Below are positions 1 through 8,285 of a stretch of DNA of 64,000 nt, piece by piece. How positions within the stretch are numbered: the stretch's first letter is position 1; every line of letters begins with the position of its first letter. The notes beneath the pieces are model-generated. The model made no database searches, was not told the DNA's origin, and saw only the letters and a program-made list of their open reading frames with translations. The position numbers were made by a program, and so were the translations under genes. The DNA comes from Geothrix terrae (GTDB lineage Bacteria > Acidobacteriota > Holophagae > Holophagales > Holophagaceae), in assembly GCF_022808775.1 (NCBI RefSeq), contig NZ_JAKZLA010000002.1, positions 558,001 to 622,000 of the forward strand, written 5' to 3'.

Positions 1-869
1 CCCGAGTGGTGCCCGAGCAGAAGCTGCGCCTCGTCGCCGCCCTCAAGGCCAACCGCGAGGTGGTGGCCATGACGGGCGACGGCGTGAACGATGCCCCGGC
101 CCTCAAGGCCGCCCACATCGGCGTGGCCATGGGGGGCCGGGGAACGGACGTGGCCCGGGAGGCCGCCGACCTGGTGCTGCTGGACGACGACTTCTCCTCC
201 ATCGTGGCCGCCGTCCGGATGGGCCGGCGCATCTTCGACAACATCCGCAAGGCCGTGGCCTTCATCCTCGCCGTGCACATCCCCATCGCCGGGCTGTCCC
301 TGCTGCCGGTCTTCCTCGGCTGGCCCCTGCTCCTGCTTCCGGTCCACATCGTCTTCCTGGAGCTGGTGATCGATCCTTCCTGCACGCTGATCTTCGAGGC
401 GGAGGCAGCCGAACCCGACGTCATGCGCCGGCCGCCCAGGGATCCCGAGGAGCGCCTGTTCAGCCTGAAAGCCACCGGGCTGGCCCTGCTCCAGGGAATC
501 ACCGCCCTGGCCGCCTGCGTGGCGGTCTACCTCCTGGCCCGGCCCACCCATGGCCATGACGCGGCGCGCGCCCTCACCTTCGCCGGCCTGGTGGCGTCCT
601 TCCTCGCCATCATCCTGGCCAACCGGTCCTGGTCGCGGAGCATCCTCGGCAGCCTGCGGAGCCCCAACCCCGCCCTCTGGTGGGTGCTGGGGGGCACCAC
701 CGCCTGCCTGGCTCTGGTGCTCGCCTGGCCCGTGGCCCAGCGCCTCTTCCACTTCGCCCCCCTGCATGGCCTGGATGTCCCGCTGGCCCTGGGGGTGGGC
801 TTCGCCAGCATCCTCTGGTTCGAGGCCTTCAAGCTCCTGAGGCACCGAGCCGCCCCGGCCGGAGGCTGA
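1..869 (+). CDS. Cation-translocating P-type ATPase, C-terminal part (cut by window start)
   Basis: This is the C-terminal 288 or so residues of an ATP-driven cation pump; the reading frame is already open at the first bases, so the true start lies outside the window. The hinge motif TGDGVNDAPAL is followed by a GTDVAREAADLVLLDDDF segment typical of the P2-type (Ca2+/Mg2+-like) pumps. About six hydrophobic segments follow, as expected for the C-terminal membrane domain. The phosphorylated DKTG loop and the first membrane helices are not visible, so the transported ion cannot be named. The gene ends 3 bases before the next ATG, suggesting one transcript with the metallophosphoesterase. Confidence 0.9.
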   Translation, partial: RVVPEQKLRLVAALKANREVVAMTGDGVNDAPALKAAHIGVAMGGRGTDVAREAADLVLLDDDFSSIVAAVRMGRRIFDNIRKAVAFILAVHIPIAGLSLLPVFLGWPLLLLPVHIVFLELVIDPSCTLIFEAEAAEPDVMRRPPRDPEERLFSLKATGLALLQGITALAACVAVYLLARPTHGHDAARALTFAGLVASFLAIILANRSWSRSILGSLRSPNPALWWVLGGTTACLALVLAWPVAQRLFHFAPLHGLDVPLALGVGFASILWFEAFKLLRHRAAPAGG

Positions 870-872
870 GCC

Positions 873-1964
873 ATGTTCATCGGCCTCCTCCTCCTGGTCT
901 CGGCCCTGGTACTGGCCCACGTGGCCTGGCGCACCGCCTCGGTGCCCTGGTTCACACGCTGGTCGCGGCGGCACCTCGGGGCCGCCTTCGCGGGGGCCTG
1001 GGTCCTGATGCTCGCCGGGGGGATCCTGGGACATGAAGCCGCCTTCCCCGGCGCGGGCTGGGTGGCCCTCGCGGGCATGACCGTGCTGGGCCTCCTCTTC
1101 CTCGCCTTCGCCGGCCTCCTGGCCGTGGACCTGGCCACGGGGTTCGGCCTGTGGTTCCGCGCCGCGGCGCCCCGCCTGCGCGGGTGGGCCCTCCTGGCCA
1201 GCCTCGGGTTGGCCGGCCTCGCGACCGTCCAGGGCCTGCGCCCGCCCGAGATCGTGGCCTACGAGGTGGGCCTGCGCGGCCTGCCGCCGGAGCGGGATGG
1301 CCTGGTGGTGGCGGCCCTGTCGGACCTCCATGTGGGCGCCATCCTGGGGCCGGACTGGCTGGCGGCCCGGGTGGCGCAGGTCCAGGCCCTGAGGCCGGAT
1401 CTGGTGGTGCTCCTCGGGGACGTCTTCGAGGGACACGGCCGGCCCGACCCCCGCGCGATCCAGGCCCTGGGCGGCCTGCATGCCCCGCTGGGCGTCTGGG
1501 GGGTGGATGGGAACCACGAGCACTACGGCGTTGCCGGGGCCCCCCTGGAAGCGGCGGGGGTGCGGGTCCTGCGGAACGCCCTCGCCAGCCCCGTGCCCGG
1601 GCTGGTCCTGGCCGGCCGGGCGGACGCGGGCCGGAGCCTCCGCCAGGCCGCCTGGACCGTGCCCCGGGAGCGCCCGGCCGGCGCCCTGGTGCTCTTGTCC
1701 CACCGGCCCACCCAACTGGAGCTGGCGGCCCGCTCGGGCGTGGGGCTCATGCTCTCGGGCCACACGCACGCCGGCCAGATCTGGCCCTTCGGAACCCTCG
1801 TGGGGAGGGTCTATCCAACCCTGTCCGGACGGGCCCAGGTGGGGGACATGACCCTGATCGTCAGCCGTGGCACCGGCACCTGGGGCCCGCGCATGCGGCT
1901 GTGGCGGCGGGGCGAGATCAGCCTGATCCGACTGCGGTCGGTGGAGAGCCGGTCAGGCGCCTGA
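873..1964 (+). CDS. Membrane-anchored metallophosphoesterase (YaeI/YkuE-like)
   Basis: A 363-residue protein with three or four N-terminal hydrophobic segments (roughly residues 1-20, 35-55, 65-90, 105-120) followed by a calcineurin-like phosphoesterase domain. The metal-binding blocks are all visible: SDLHVG, GDVFEG, GNHEHY, LSHRP and GHTHAGQ. Relatives of this layout act at the membrane on phosphodiester or lipid-phosphate substrates, but the substrate here is unknown. The start has a GGAGG ribosome site about 8 bases upstream. The 3' end overlaps the convergent aat gene by 12 bases. Confidence 0.85.
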   Translation: MFIGLLLLVSALVLAHVAWRTASVPWFTRWSRRHLGAAFAGAWVLMLAGGILGHEAAFPGAGWVALAGMTVLGLLFLAFAGLLAVDLATGFGLWFRAAAPRLRGWALLASLGLAGLATVQGLRPPEIVAYEVGLRGLPPERDGLVVAALSDLHVGAILGPDWLAARVAQVQALRPDLVVLLGDVFEGHGRPDPRAIQALGGLHAPLGVWGVDGNHEHYGVAGAPLEAAGVRVLRNALASPVPGLVLAGRADAGRSLRQAAWTVPRERPAGALVLLSHRPTQLELAARSGVGLMLSGHTHAGQIWPFGTLVGRVYPTLSGRAQVGDMTLIVSRGTGTWGPRMRLWRRGEISLIRLRSVESRSGA

Positions 1965-2633
1965 CCAACTCCCCGGCCGGCCCTCCGCGCGGAGCGCCTC
2001 CGCCAGCTCCGCCAGAAACAGGGCGCGGGGCACGACCTGGAAGCCATAGCCCCTCAGGCCTTCGTGGGGCAGCTGGCCGTCGATCATGGCGAAGCCCCAG
2101 GCCTTCAATCGCGCGTCCAGGGCCTGGAGGGCGGCGCGGCTGGCTTCGGGCTCCAGGCTGAACATGCTCTCGCCGAAGAAGGCGCCGCCCAGGGACACAC
2201 CATAGAGGCCGCCCTTCAGCTCGCCGTCCCGCCAGGCCTCCACGCTGTGGGCGTGGCCCGCACGGTGCAATGCGACGTAGGCTTCGCGCATCTCCGGCGT
2301 GATCCAGGTGCCGTCCTGGCCCGGGCGCGGCACGGCGGAGCAGTGCCCGATGACTCGCTCGAAGGCCGCGTCGAAGCGGATCTCGAAGGGGCGGTGGCGC
2401 AGGCTCCGGCGGGTGCGGGCCGACAGGTGCAGGTGGCCGGGGCGCAGCAGGGCTCGCTCGGTTGGTGACCACCAGAGCAGCGGATCGCCCTCGCCGTACC
2501 AGGGGAAGATGCCGCTGCGGTAGGCCAGCAGGAGGCGCGGCACGCTGAGGTCTCCGCCGATGGCCAGCAGCCCATCCTCCGCCAGCTCCGGGTCCGGGAA
2601 GACCAGCGCCTTCGTCAGCCGAAAGACAGGCAC
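1953..2633 (-). CDS. aat: Leucyl/phenylalanyl-tRNA-protein transferase
   Basis: Aat moves Leu or Phe from aminoacyl-tRNA to the N-terminus of proteins beginning with Arg or Lys, creating a degron read by ClpS and destroyed by ClpAP. The 226-residue product has the family hallmarks GIFPWY near residue 40, WWSPTERALLRP, and the EAWRDGELKGGLYGVSLGGAFFGESMFS region (positions about 130-160, given here in pieces: ELKGGLYG, GGAFFGESMFS). The start is a GTG that overlaps the clpA stop by 19 bases, so aat was the last gene of a clpS-clpA-aat operon. The integrated element to its right now separates it from clpS and the clpA promoter, so its expression may depend on a new promoter or on read-through. 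Confidence 0.93.
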   Translation of the reverse strand: MPVFRLTKALVFPDPELAEDGLLAIGGDLSVPRLLLAYRSGIFPWYGEGDPLLWWSPTERALLRPGHLHLSARTRRSLRHRPFEIRFDAAFERVIGHCSAVPRPGQDGTWITPEMREAYVALHRAGHAHSVEAWRDGELKGGLYGVSLGGAFFGESMFSLEPEASRAALQALDARLKAWGFAMIDGQLPHEGLRGYGFQVVPRALFLAELAEALRAEGRPGSWSGA

Positions 2634-3281
2634 GGCCGGCCGTCCTTGAGGTCCACGGTGGCTGTGCCGCCCTTGGCCAGGGGCCCGAAGAGGATGGCCT
2701 CCGCCAGGGGCCGGCGCAGCTCGCGCTCGATGAGCCGCGCCATGGGCCGGGCGCCGAAGGCCGGGTCGTAGCCCTTCTCCGCCAGCCAGGCCCGCGCCGG
2801 GGGCGTGCAGACGAGGCTGACCCCCTTCTCCCTGAGCTGCTCTTCCAGCTCCCGCAGGTGCTTGTCCGCCACCCGCTCCATCTCCCGCCGGCCCAGGGGC
2901 GCGAACTGGAGGATGGCGTCCAGGCGGTTGCGGAACTCGGGGCTGAAGGCCTTCTCGATGGTGCCAGTGGCCGAGCGCCGGCCGCCGGCCTCGGCGAAGC
3001 CCACCTGCCGGGCCGACAGCTCGCGGGCGCCCACGTTGGTGGTCATCACCAGCACCGTGTGGCGGAAGTCCGCGCTGCGGCCGTGGCTGTCCGTGAGCGC
3101 GGCGTGGTCCATCACCTGGAGCAGGATGCCGAAGAGGTCCGGGTGGGCCTTCTCCAGCTCGTCCAGGAGCAGCACAGCGTGGGGCTGCTTCCGCACGGCA
3201 TCCGTCAGCAGGCCGCCCTCCTCGTAGCCCACATAGCCCGGCGGCGCGCCGATGAGCCGCGCCACCGTGTGCTTCTCCTGG
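2615..3281 (-). pseudogene. clpA: ClpA C-terminal remnant, severed by element insertion
   Basis: The frame encodes the last part of the second ClpA AAA+ module from [17 protein letters not shown] to the C-terminal CLSFG. The N-terminal domain, the first AAA+ module and the second Walker A are missing. The second Walker B ([11 protein letters not shown]), sensor and arginine-finger regions are intact, and the sequence shows no frameshift or stop. The break falls exactly where similarity to the intact clpA ends. The frame stays open for about 88 more codons into the element (to 3547), so a chimeric product is possible but has no obvious purpose. It is the original host 3' end, since it is contiguous with complete aat. 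Confidence 0.9.
3269..3281. other. Left attachment-site core (attL)
   Basis: GTGCTTCTCCTGG is shared exactly with 21076-21088 and marks the point where the left clpA copy stops matching. On the coding strand it lies in the codons for QEKHxVAR just after the second Walker A of ClpA. The true crossover could be anywhere within or near this core. Confidence 0.7.
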
Positions 3282-3509
3282 GAATCCGCCAACCCAGGGT
3301 TTTGGGGCCTCTTCGAGTTATTTCCGTGGGTTTGTGACTTCCCGAGCCAGGTGTTGAGGGAGAAGTCCGTGAATTTTCTCCCTCGTCGTTCGATGAAGCC
3401 AAATCCCGCCTGGCGCCTGACGGGAGGCCCTGGCATCAGGGATAGACGCCGGGGGGTCCAGGGGCGAGAGCCAGGGTCCAGGTGGCAGGGGCCTGAGCCT
3501 TTGGCCGCC
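3282..3509. other. Left end of element, no gene
   Basis: These 228 bases lie between the attachment core and the stop codon of the first recombinase gene. By analogy with other elements the recombinase arm-binding sites could lie here, but I cannot define any. The clpA remnant frame runs through it without a stop. Confidence 0.4.
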
Positions 3510-4589
3510 TTAGCTAACATGGCGACCCTCATCCAGTGGCAAGCCATTAACCTTGGAAAGCACCATCAATCCTTCCCGCATGTCTTGTAGGCCCTCTTCC
3601 CAGTAGTACTTGGTGGTCGTGGCAGGATCAGCATGGCGAAGGATACGCTGAACCACAGCAAGGGGAACCCCTCTTCGAAGCAGCGAAGTCGAGAGACTAG
3701 CCCGCAGACGATGGTGAGTCATTGGCACCTCTAGCCCCATGGACTTCGAAGCGGCTTTGACCACGAGATCGGTGTACCTGGTGTTGTGACGCCCCCATCG
3801 TCCCGGGCACATCAGCTCCCCTTTCTTCCGGGGCTGCTTTGCGAACCATTCGGCCATCTCGGGAAGGACCGGCAGGTAGAGGATCTTCCCGTTCTTCTGG
3901 CGTTCGTCGATGCGATAGGTCATCTCATCTTCGTCGTAGTCGTCCCAGTGAAGGCGCTGGGCCTCGGACACTCGAAGGCCAAGATAGAATAGGCTGCGGA
4001 TCATGATCTGGGCGTGAAGGCTTCCGATCCGGTCCACATGAGTGAAGAAGACTTCTACCTGCTCTTCGCTCAGCACCTGCTTGGGGTCTCGGGGAACATC
4101 TATAGTGGGATACTCCAGCGGTGTGTTGTGAAGCCCACGCTTCCGGGCGAGTTCAAGGACACTTCTCAGCCTTGCGAATACCAGCCTCTGGCTCCCAGGC
4201 TTCATCTTCGCTACAAGCCTTGGGAAGAGTTCGTCCAAGTGCATCTGCATATCCTTGAGTGGTGCATCTTGAAAGTGCGACCAGTGGTGCTGGTGATTGC
4301 TACGGAAGAGGCGAACCGTCCTCGCGGCTAGACGCGGAGCTTGAACCTTGAGATACAGGTCGAAGGCCTCCTGGAAGGTGGCCTTTGATGTCGTCCGGAC
4401 ATCGATGGACTCCAAGGCCAGGGCTGAACGCAGCTTCAGCAGGTACGCCTTGGCAGACCTGAGGTCCCGGCAGCCTGTCGAACCAGTCTTCAACTTCCCG
4501 TGATACATGAACCGGAAGTGGTAGATGCCTCGGCGCAGACGAAGTCCATCCTTGAGACCGGAATCCTTCTTCGCCTGGATGGGCATCAT
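3510..4589 (-). CDS. Tyrosine recombinase/integrase 1
   Basis: A 359-residue site-specific recombinase that would cut and rejoin DNA through a tyrosine-phosphate link. The catalytic set is visible: Arg in YLGLRVSEAQRL, the Lys-bearing QKNGK turn, HHRLRAS, the LRHADPATT box and Tyr in TKYYWEEG. The N-terminal part holds an arm-binding-like segment and a SAM-like core-binding domain. It is the gene nearest the left attachment core and points towards it, the usual place for the integrase of the element. It is clearly related to the recombinase at 7114-8160. The start is one of two adjacent ATGs; the second is at 4586. Confidence 0.93.
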   Translation of the reverse strand: MMPIQAKKDSGLKDGLRLRRGIYHFRFMYHGKLKTGSTGCRDLRSAKAYLLKLRSALALESIDVRTTSKATFQEAFDLYLKVQAPRLAARTVRLFRSNHQHHWSHFQDAPLKDMQMHLDELFPRLVAKMKPGSQRLVFARLRSVLELARKRGLHNTPLEYPTIDVPRDPKQVLSEEQVEVFFTHVDRIGSLHAQIMIRSLFYLGLRVSEAQRLHWDDYDEDEMTYRIDERQKNGKILYLPVLPEMAEWFAKQPRKKGELMCPGRWGRHNTRYTDLVVKAASKSMGLEVPMTHHRLRASLSTSLLRRGVPLAVVQRILRHADPATTTKYYWEEGLQDMREGLMVLSKVNGLPLDEGRHVS

Positions 4590-4626
4590 TCACCCCAGGG
4601 CCATGGGGCCGCAAAAGGCGGGTCGA

Positions 4627-4658
4627 GGCCACCCCCCTTTTCCCACAGGGGGGTGGCC
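4627..4658 (-). promoter_or_regulatory. GC-rich hairpin upstream of integrase 1
   Basis: GGCCACCCCCC (4627-4637) and GGGGGGTGGCC (4648-4658) form a perfect 11-bp stem with a 10-base loop. It lies between the stop of the small gene at 4741 and the integrase start at 4589. No T-run follows on either strand, so it may be an attenuator rather than a simple terminator. Confidence 0.5.
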
Positions 4659-4740
4659 CCGGCACCAGTAGCGAGCAGTCGAGTGGTCTGCGCGTGGGCA
4701 GGTCCACCCGGCTTTCCCTACCCTTCATCAGCCATGACCA

Positions 4741-4917
4741 TCATTTCCGGCGGAGAGAGAGAAACCGGCCGCGATCGTCACGAGGCTGAACACCGAGAAG
4801 GTTCGCGATGAAGTCCCGTTCGGCTTCGAGCTGCTTGGCCATCCAACGGTAACCTCGGATTTCACTCTCGAGGGATCGGAGTGCGGTGATGGGGTTGAGT
4901 TTCTTAGGGTGTTTCAT
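4741..4917 (-). CDS. Small basic protein, unknown function
   Basis: A 58-residue protein starting MKHPKKLNPI and ending RGRFLSLRRK. The ATG at 4917 is chosen because it has a near-perfect AAGGAGG ribosome site 6-7 bases upstream; the frame is open further upstream but without such a site. The middle (residues about 10-40) is charged and probably helical. Its size, charge and position directly before an integrase fit a small DNA-binding accessory factor such as an excisionase, but no helix-turn-helix can be claimed. Confidence 0.55.
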   Translation of the reverse strand: MKHPKKLNPITALRSLESEIRGYRWMAKQLEAERDFIANLLGVQPRDDRGRFLSLRRK

Positions 4918-5079
4918 GTCTTTCCTCCTTGGTCCGGACAGCCCGGAACCTGCTGGGTTATTAAGCTGGTCTGAGTGGAATTGCAGTTCTGTCTGAGTGC
5001 AGGCGGACCTCGTACGCATACAGATGCGGCACTCCAGCAGGACGGGTGCCCTGACCTGTCGAAGATCGAAGCCATGGGT

Positions 5080-6297
5080 CTAGGCCGCGCCTTTGAGGCC
5101 GCGTGACCTTGCCATCAACCGATCAGCCGCTTCCGGCCCCTTGGCCATCGCCTCTTCGAGATAGTCCAACTGCCGGATGATCTTGGCTGGCCGGTCCATC
5201 TTTCGCTTACGGCCTGGATAGCTGAAGCGATCTCGGATCTCACGCTCGTACTCTGCCCTTCCGACCTTGGTCGCGAGGTCATTCCACAAGGCGACTGAAG
5301 ACTGGATGGCGATCACAGAGTGAGCACTGAGCGCCGGGTAGGCTCCGGGGGCTCGGTACGCGCCGAAGTTCCCCAGGACGGAGCAGAACTCGCATTGGCA
5401 ATAGTCATTCAGCGCATCGCCATCTGCGACCTCTGGGTCTTTGCGGCCAATCTTCAAGGTCCGCAGGGCACCATGGCTGTTGTACAAGTACGAGGCGAAC
5501 CGCCCTCCCTGCCAGCTGCTGGAATCCGAAGTCAGGTTCGGGAAGTAGCGCCCAAGCCAAGCTGCCACTGGAATTTGAAGTGGGCCGCTGATCCCGAAGA
5601 GATGCACCCGCTGTTCGCGTACGCCAAAGTCTCGGTAGAGGACGGCGGCCCCTCTCAGCATGCAGTGGGGGTCGATATTCGAGTCCTCGGAGATCGCCCA
5701 GCCTTGAAAGGCGGCAGGAGCATTGACGTACTCGATCCAAGAACGCCACTGATCGCCTGTAACGCCGTGGGCTACATTGATCAGCTCCAAGCCCTCTCGC
5801 CTCTTGGCCAGAAAGATGCCGTTGTGCCCTTTCTGGATCTTCGCCAGGATGCGGAAGACCTCTGAGGTAGTGTCCACATCCCTACGAGGTGGGTAATCAA
5901 GGGCCATCCCAGCGTCAGCGCAGGCGTTGTAGACCTCGATGACTTTGTGAGGATCCACATAATCGGAAGCGCCTGACTTGATCTGCCACCCGCCAGAGTC
6001 GCAAAGCATCTTCACCCCAGCATCGGCGGCAAATCTCCCCTCCCCGGCGTTCAGGTGATGCGCACTCGCCATCCACCATTCGCAATGCTTCCCGAGGATG
6101 GTGTCGCGGTGGAAGTAAGGGCCGATGCGCCTAAGGGTGTATCCCTCCTTCAGGCGGGCGGCCTGAACGATTGGATCGTGGATGAGTGATCCAGCGTCCA
6201 GCCGGTATTCGATCCTTCGGCCCCTCCCTTCCCGAATCCACAAGTGCCATTGCAGGAACGCAGGTGTCGCCCCAGAGGGGATCCAGGTGTAGCCCAT
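5080..6297 (-). CDS. TGT/DpdA-superfamily base-exchange enzyme
   Basis: A 405-residue protein with the layout of the tRNA-guanine transglycosylase superfamily, whose members swap guanine for a 7-deazaguanine in tRNA or, for DpdA, in DNA. Visible blocks are CDSGGWQ (D100), ALDYPPRRD (D134), NVAHGVTGDQW (H177-G178), GWAISED, VHLFGISG and LTSDSSSW (D258). A CQCEFC cluster (C300, C302, C305) corresponds to the zinc site. D100 and D258 sit where the TGT catalytic aspartates are expected. The SDSSSW block resembles the DSTSW block I associate with DpdA rather than the DCVxPTR of bacterial Tgt. ATG 6297 is preferred over TTG 6303 because AAGGG lies 9 bases upstream. No other dpd or queuosine gene is in the element. 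Whether it acts on DNA or tRNA is inference. Confidence 0.65.
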   Translation of the reverse strand: MGYTWIPSGATPAFLQWHLWIREGRGRRIEYRLDAGSLIHDPIVQAARLKEGYTLRRIGPYFHRDTILGKHCEWWMASAHHLNAGEGRFAADAGVKMLCDSGGWQIKSGASDYVDPHKVIEVYNACADAGMALDYPPRRDVDTTSEVFRILAKIQKGHNGIFLAKRREGLELINVAHGVTGDQWRSWIEYVNAPAAFQGWAISEDSNIDPHCMLRGAAVLYRDFGVREQRVHLFGISGPLQIPVAAWLGRYFPNLTSDSSSWQGGRFASYLYNSHGALRTLKIGRKDPEVADGDALNDYCQCEFCSVLGNFGAYRAPGAYPALSAHSVIAIQSSVALWNDLATKVGRAEYEREIRDRFSYPGRKRKMDRPAKIIRQLDYLEEAMAKGPEAADRLMARSRGLKGAA

Positions 6298-6303
6298 CTT
6301 CAA

Positions 6304-6495
6304 GCCCTTTCAGCGGGCGGGGTGATCCCGCGCTGGGCTTGCTAACCTTTGGGCACCTGAATTCAGAGTCTATGAACATCTAAAATAAATATTTATTTAT
6401 ATTTATGCCAAATATGGCTAGGCTGTTCGTGCCACCTATCATGGCGGGTAGCCTCGCGCCTCCTGTCCCTATCACTGACGGAGTTCGATGAAGCC
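6304..6495. promoter_or_regulatory. AT-rich divergent promoter region with 16-bp palindrome
   Basis: This stretch separates the divergent TGT-like and zinc-ribbon genes. It contains a perfect palindrome AAATAAATATTTATTT at 6383-6398 in a locally very AT-rich block, quite unlike its surroundings. It probably holds both promoters and may bind a regulator. Confidence 0.45.
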
Positions 6496-7119
6496 ATGCT
6501 CTTGAGCCTCAAGCAGTTCGAGCGCCGGTTTCCCAACGACTTGGCCTGTCAGGCCTACCTAGAGAGGCTGCGATGGCCCCAAGGGGTAGGTTGTCCAAGG
6601 CCACAGTGCTACCCAACGGAGCCTCCATGGCGCCCATCTCGTGGTCGGCGACTGATATGCCGGAAGTGCCGCGCCCAGTTCTCGCCCACCTCGGGAACCC
6701 TTCTTGATGGCCTCCACACCCCCTTGAAGGTCGTGTTCCTATCGGCCTGGTGGCTCACGGTCGGCATCCACCTATCGACTATCGAGCTACAACAGCGTCT
6801 TGGCCTTCCTCACTACCGGGTCGCTCAATCTCTTCGCTTACGCTGGCGCCTTGCGATGCTCGAAGACCTTGGGATAGACCTTAGCGAATTCGAACTCGCC
6901 GGGAGGATCGGAACCCCGGGTGGGATCGAGCAGAGGTTCCGCGATATCCACCAAGAGGTTCTCCCAGGCGTTCAGACCTATTCGACTGGCAGCAAGGAAG
7001 CCTTCGATCTCCTTCTTAGGTGTTCCCTTCGGCTCAAGCCAATCAAGGAGATAGACCTACGGAGATTCTTCCGAGGCGAGGTAGCCATCCATCGCGAGGG
7101 AGAGCCAAACAGTTTATGA
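6496..7119 (+). CDS. Zinc-ribbon protein, IS1595-type transposase N-terminus without DDE domain
   Basis: The N-terminal 70 residues match the pattern of the zinc-ribbon domain of IS1595-family transposases: FERRFPNDLACQAYLERLRW, then CPRPQCY and CRKCRAQF as metal-binding pairs, then SPTSGTLLDG. A normal transposase continues with a DDE catalytic domain of 150-200 residues; here the remaining 130 residues show no DDE signature. It is therefore either a decayed transposase or a reused DNA-binding protein. The frame is intact. Its 3' end overlaps the convergent second recombinase by 6 bases. No terminal inverted repeats were found around it. Confidence 0.55.
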   Translation: MLLSLKQFERRFPNDLACQAYLERLRWPQGVGCPRPQCYPTEPPWRPSRGRRLICRKCRAQFSPTSGTLLDGLHTPLKVVFLSAWWLTVGIHLSTIELQQRLGLPHYRVAQSLRLRWRLAMLEDLGIDLSEFELAGRIGTPGGIEQRFRDIHQEVLPGVQTYSTGSKEAFDLLLRCSLRLKPIKEIDLRRFFRGEVAIHREGEPNSL

Positions 7120-8160
7120 GAGATTCGCCAGCGCACTACGCATGTCCTGAATATCTGTCTCGATGTACCAGGCCACGCAGGTTTCAACGCTCGCATGGCG
7201 AAGCAGCTTCCGGATCAACTCCAGCGGCACTCCCTTCTTGACCAGAACCGTGGCCAGTGTTGCTCGAAGGCGGTGATGGCAAAAGGTACTGGGGAGTCCC
7301 ATCTCTGCGACCGCTCGCTTGAAAGGACGAGTGGTGTACTTCGAACCATGTGGCTCGTCCCGTTTGTCCCGGGGACACATGTAGACACCCAAACGTGGAA
7401 GGCGAGCAAACCAATCAGCCATCTCCTCCATTACTGGAAGCACTGAGACCTCTCCGCTTTTCTGCTGATCGATGGTGTAGGTCTGGTGCTTATCGTCATA
7501 GCAGGACCACCGAAGTCGATAGGCTTCCTGCTCCCGAAGACCAAGGTAGTACATCGTTCTCACCATCACGCTCTGGTGCAGGTTTGCGAACTGGTCCAGA
7601 TGAGAGAAGAACACTTTCACTTGTTCCTCTGTCAGCACCAGTTTCGGTGTGTGGGGGACCTTGATCTTTGGGAGATCGAATTCGATGCGGTGAAGCCCCC
7701 GCTCACCCGAGAATTTCAGGATGGCGCTGATCCGGTTGAAGTGCGCGGCCATCGTGGACTGCGCGTATTTGGTCCGGCATTTGTTGTAATGGGCATCGAG
7801 GACAGGTTGAAGATCTTCTAGATGCAGATCGCGCCACTGATGCCATGTTTGCCGCCAGTGGCTTTCCATCATCTGGACGGACTTCCAGGACACACGAGGT
7901 CCCATGACCTTTAGCCAGAAGTAGTAGGCGTCCCCAAATGTCGGCGCGGGTTTGGCTTGAGATCCTTGATCCCGTCGTTCCGACATCAACCTGATACGAA
8001 TTTCACCAAGGCGCTGCGTTGCACCCATGAAATCACTAAGCCCGGTACTGCCTTGGTGGATCCTCCCCTCGCGCATAAATCGATATCGATAGATCCCATC
8101 CCGATCAAGGCGCAACCCGCCCACCAGCGGAGTTGTGTTTGATGATGTCTCTCCCGCCAT
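7114..8160 (-). CDS. Tyrosine recombinase/integrase 2
   Basis: A 348-residue site-specific recombinase with Arg in YYLGLREQEAYRL, HHRLRATLATVL, the LLRHASVET box and Tyr in VAWYIETD. It is collinear with the recombinase at 3510-4589, sharing EEQVxVFFxHxD, LPVxxEMAxWFA and DMR near the C-terminus, so the two are paralogues. The upstream flanks are also alike: both have a C-run followed by TTTTCCCA and then GGCACC before the start codon. Paired recombinases can act together or mark two merged elements; the sequence does not decide. Confidence 0.92.
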   Translation of the reverse strand: MAGETSSNTTPLVGGLRLDRDGIYRYRFMREGRIHQGSTGLSDFMGATQRLGEIRIRLMSERRDQGSQAKPAPTFGDAYYFWLKVMGPRVSWKSVQMMESHWRQTWHQWRDLHLEDLQPVLDAHYNKCRTKYAQSTMAAHFNRISAILKFSGERGLHRIEFDLPKIKVPHTPKLVLTEEQVKVFFSHLDQFANLHQSVMVRTMYYLGLREQEAYRLRWSCYDDKHQTYTIDQQKSGEVSVLPVMEEMADWFARLPRLGVYMCPRDKRDEPHGSKYTTRPFKRAVAEMGLPSTFCHHRLRATLATVLVKKGVPLELIRKLLRHASVETCVAWYIETDIQDMRSALANLS

Positions 8161-8285
8161 CCCAGCACCCCAGGCTTCAAGGGCTCTGCCCCGCCCCCTT
8201 TTCCCATCAGGAGCCTGAGGCTGGCACCGTGTATTCGCACCCTGCGGAATCCAAAAATCAGGGAATCAACCCAGGTTGATCGCGG

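Larger units (their letters stand above)
2575..3281. repeat. Left copy of 707-bp direct repeat (aat start plus clpA 3' part)
   Basis: This stretch matches 20382-21088 along its whole length without any length difference. It covers the first codons of aat and the last ~221 codons of clpA. About 21 of the ~221 clpA codons differ in amino acid between the two copies, and many silent sites differ as well. The divergence excludes a recent tandem duplication and suggests that the right copy arrived with the element from another strain or species. The outer limits are placed where similarity stops by eye. Confidence 0.9.

Noticed and set aside
3388-6496. 14-bp direct repeat GTTCGATGAAGCCA at 3388-3401 and 6483-6496
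   Set aside because: About one such match is expected by chance in an element of this size, and nothing else lines up around it.
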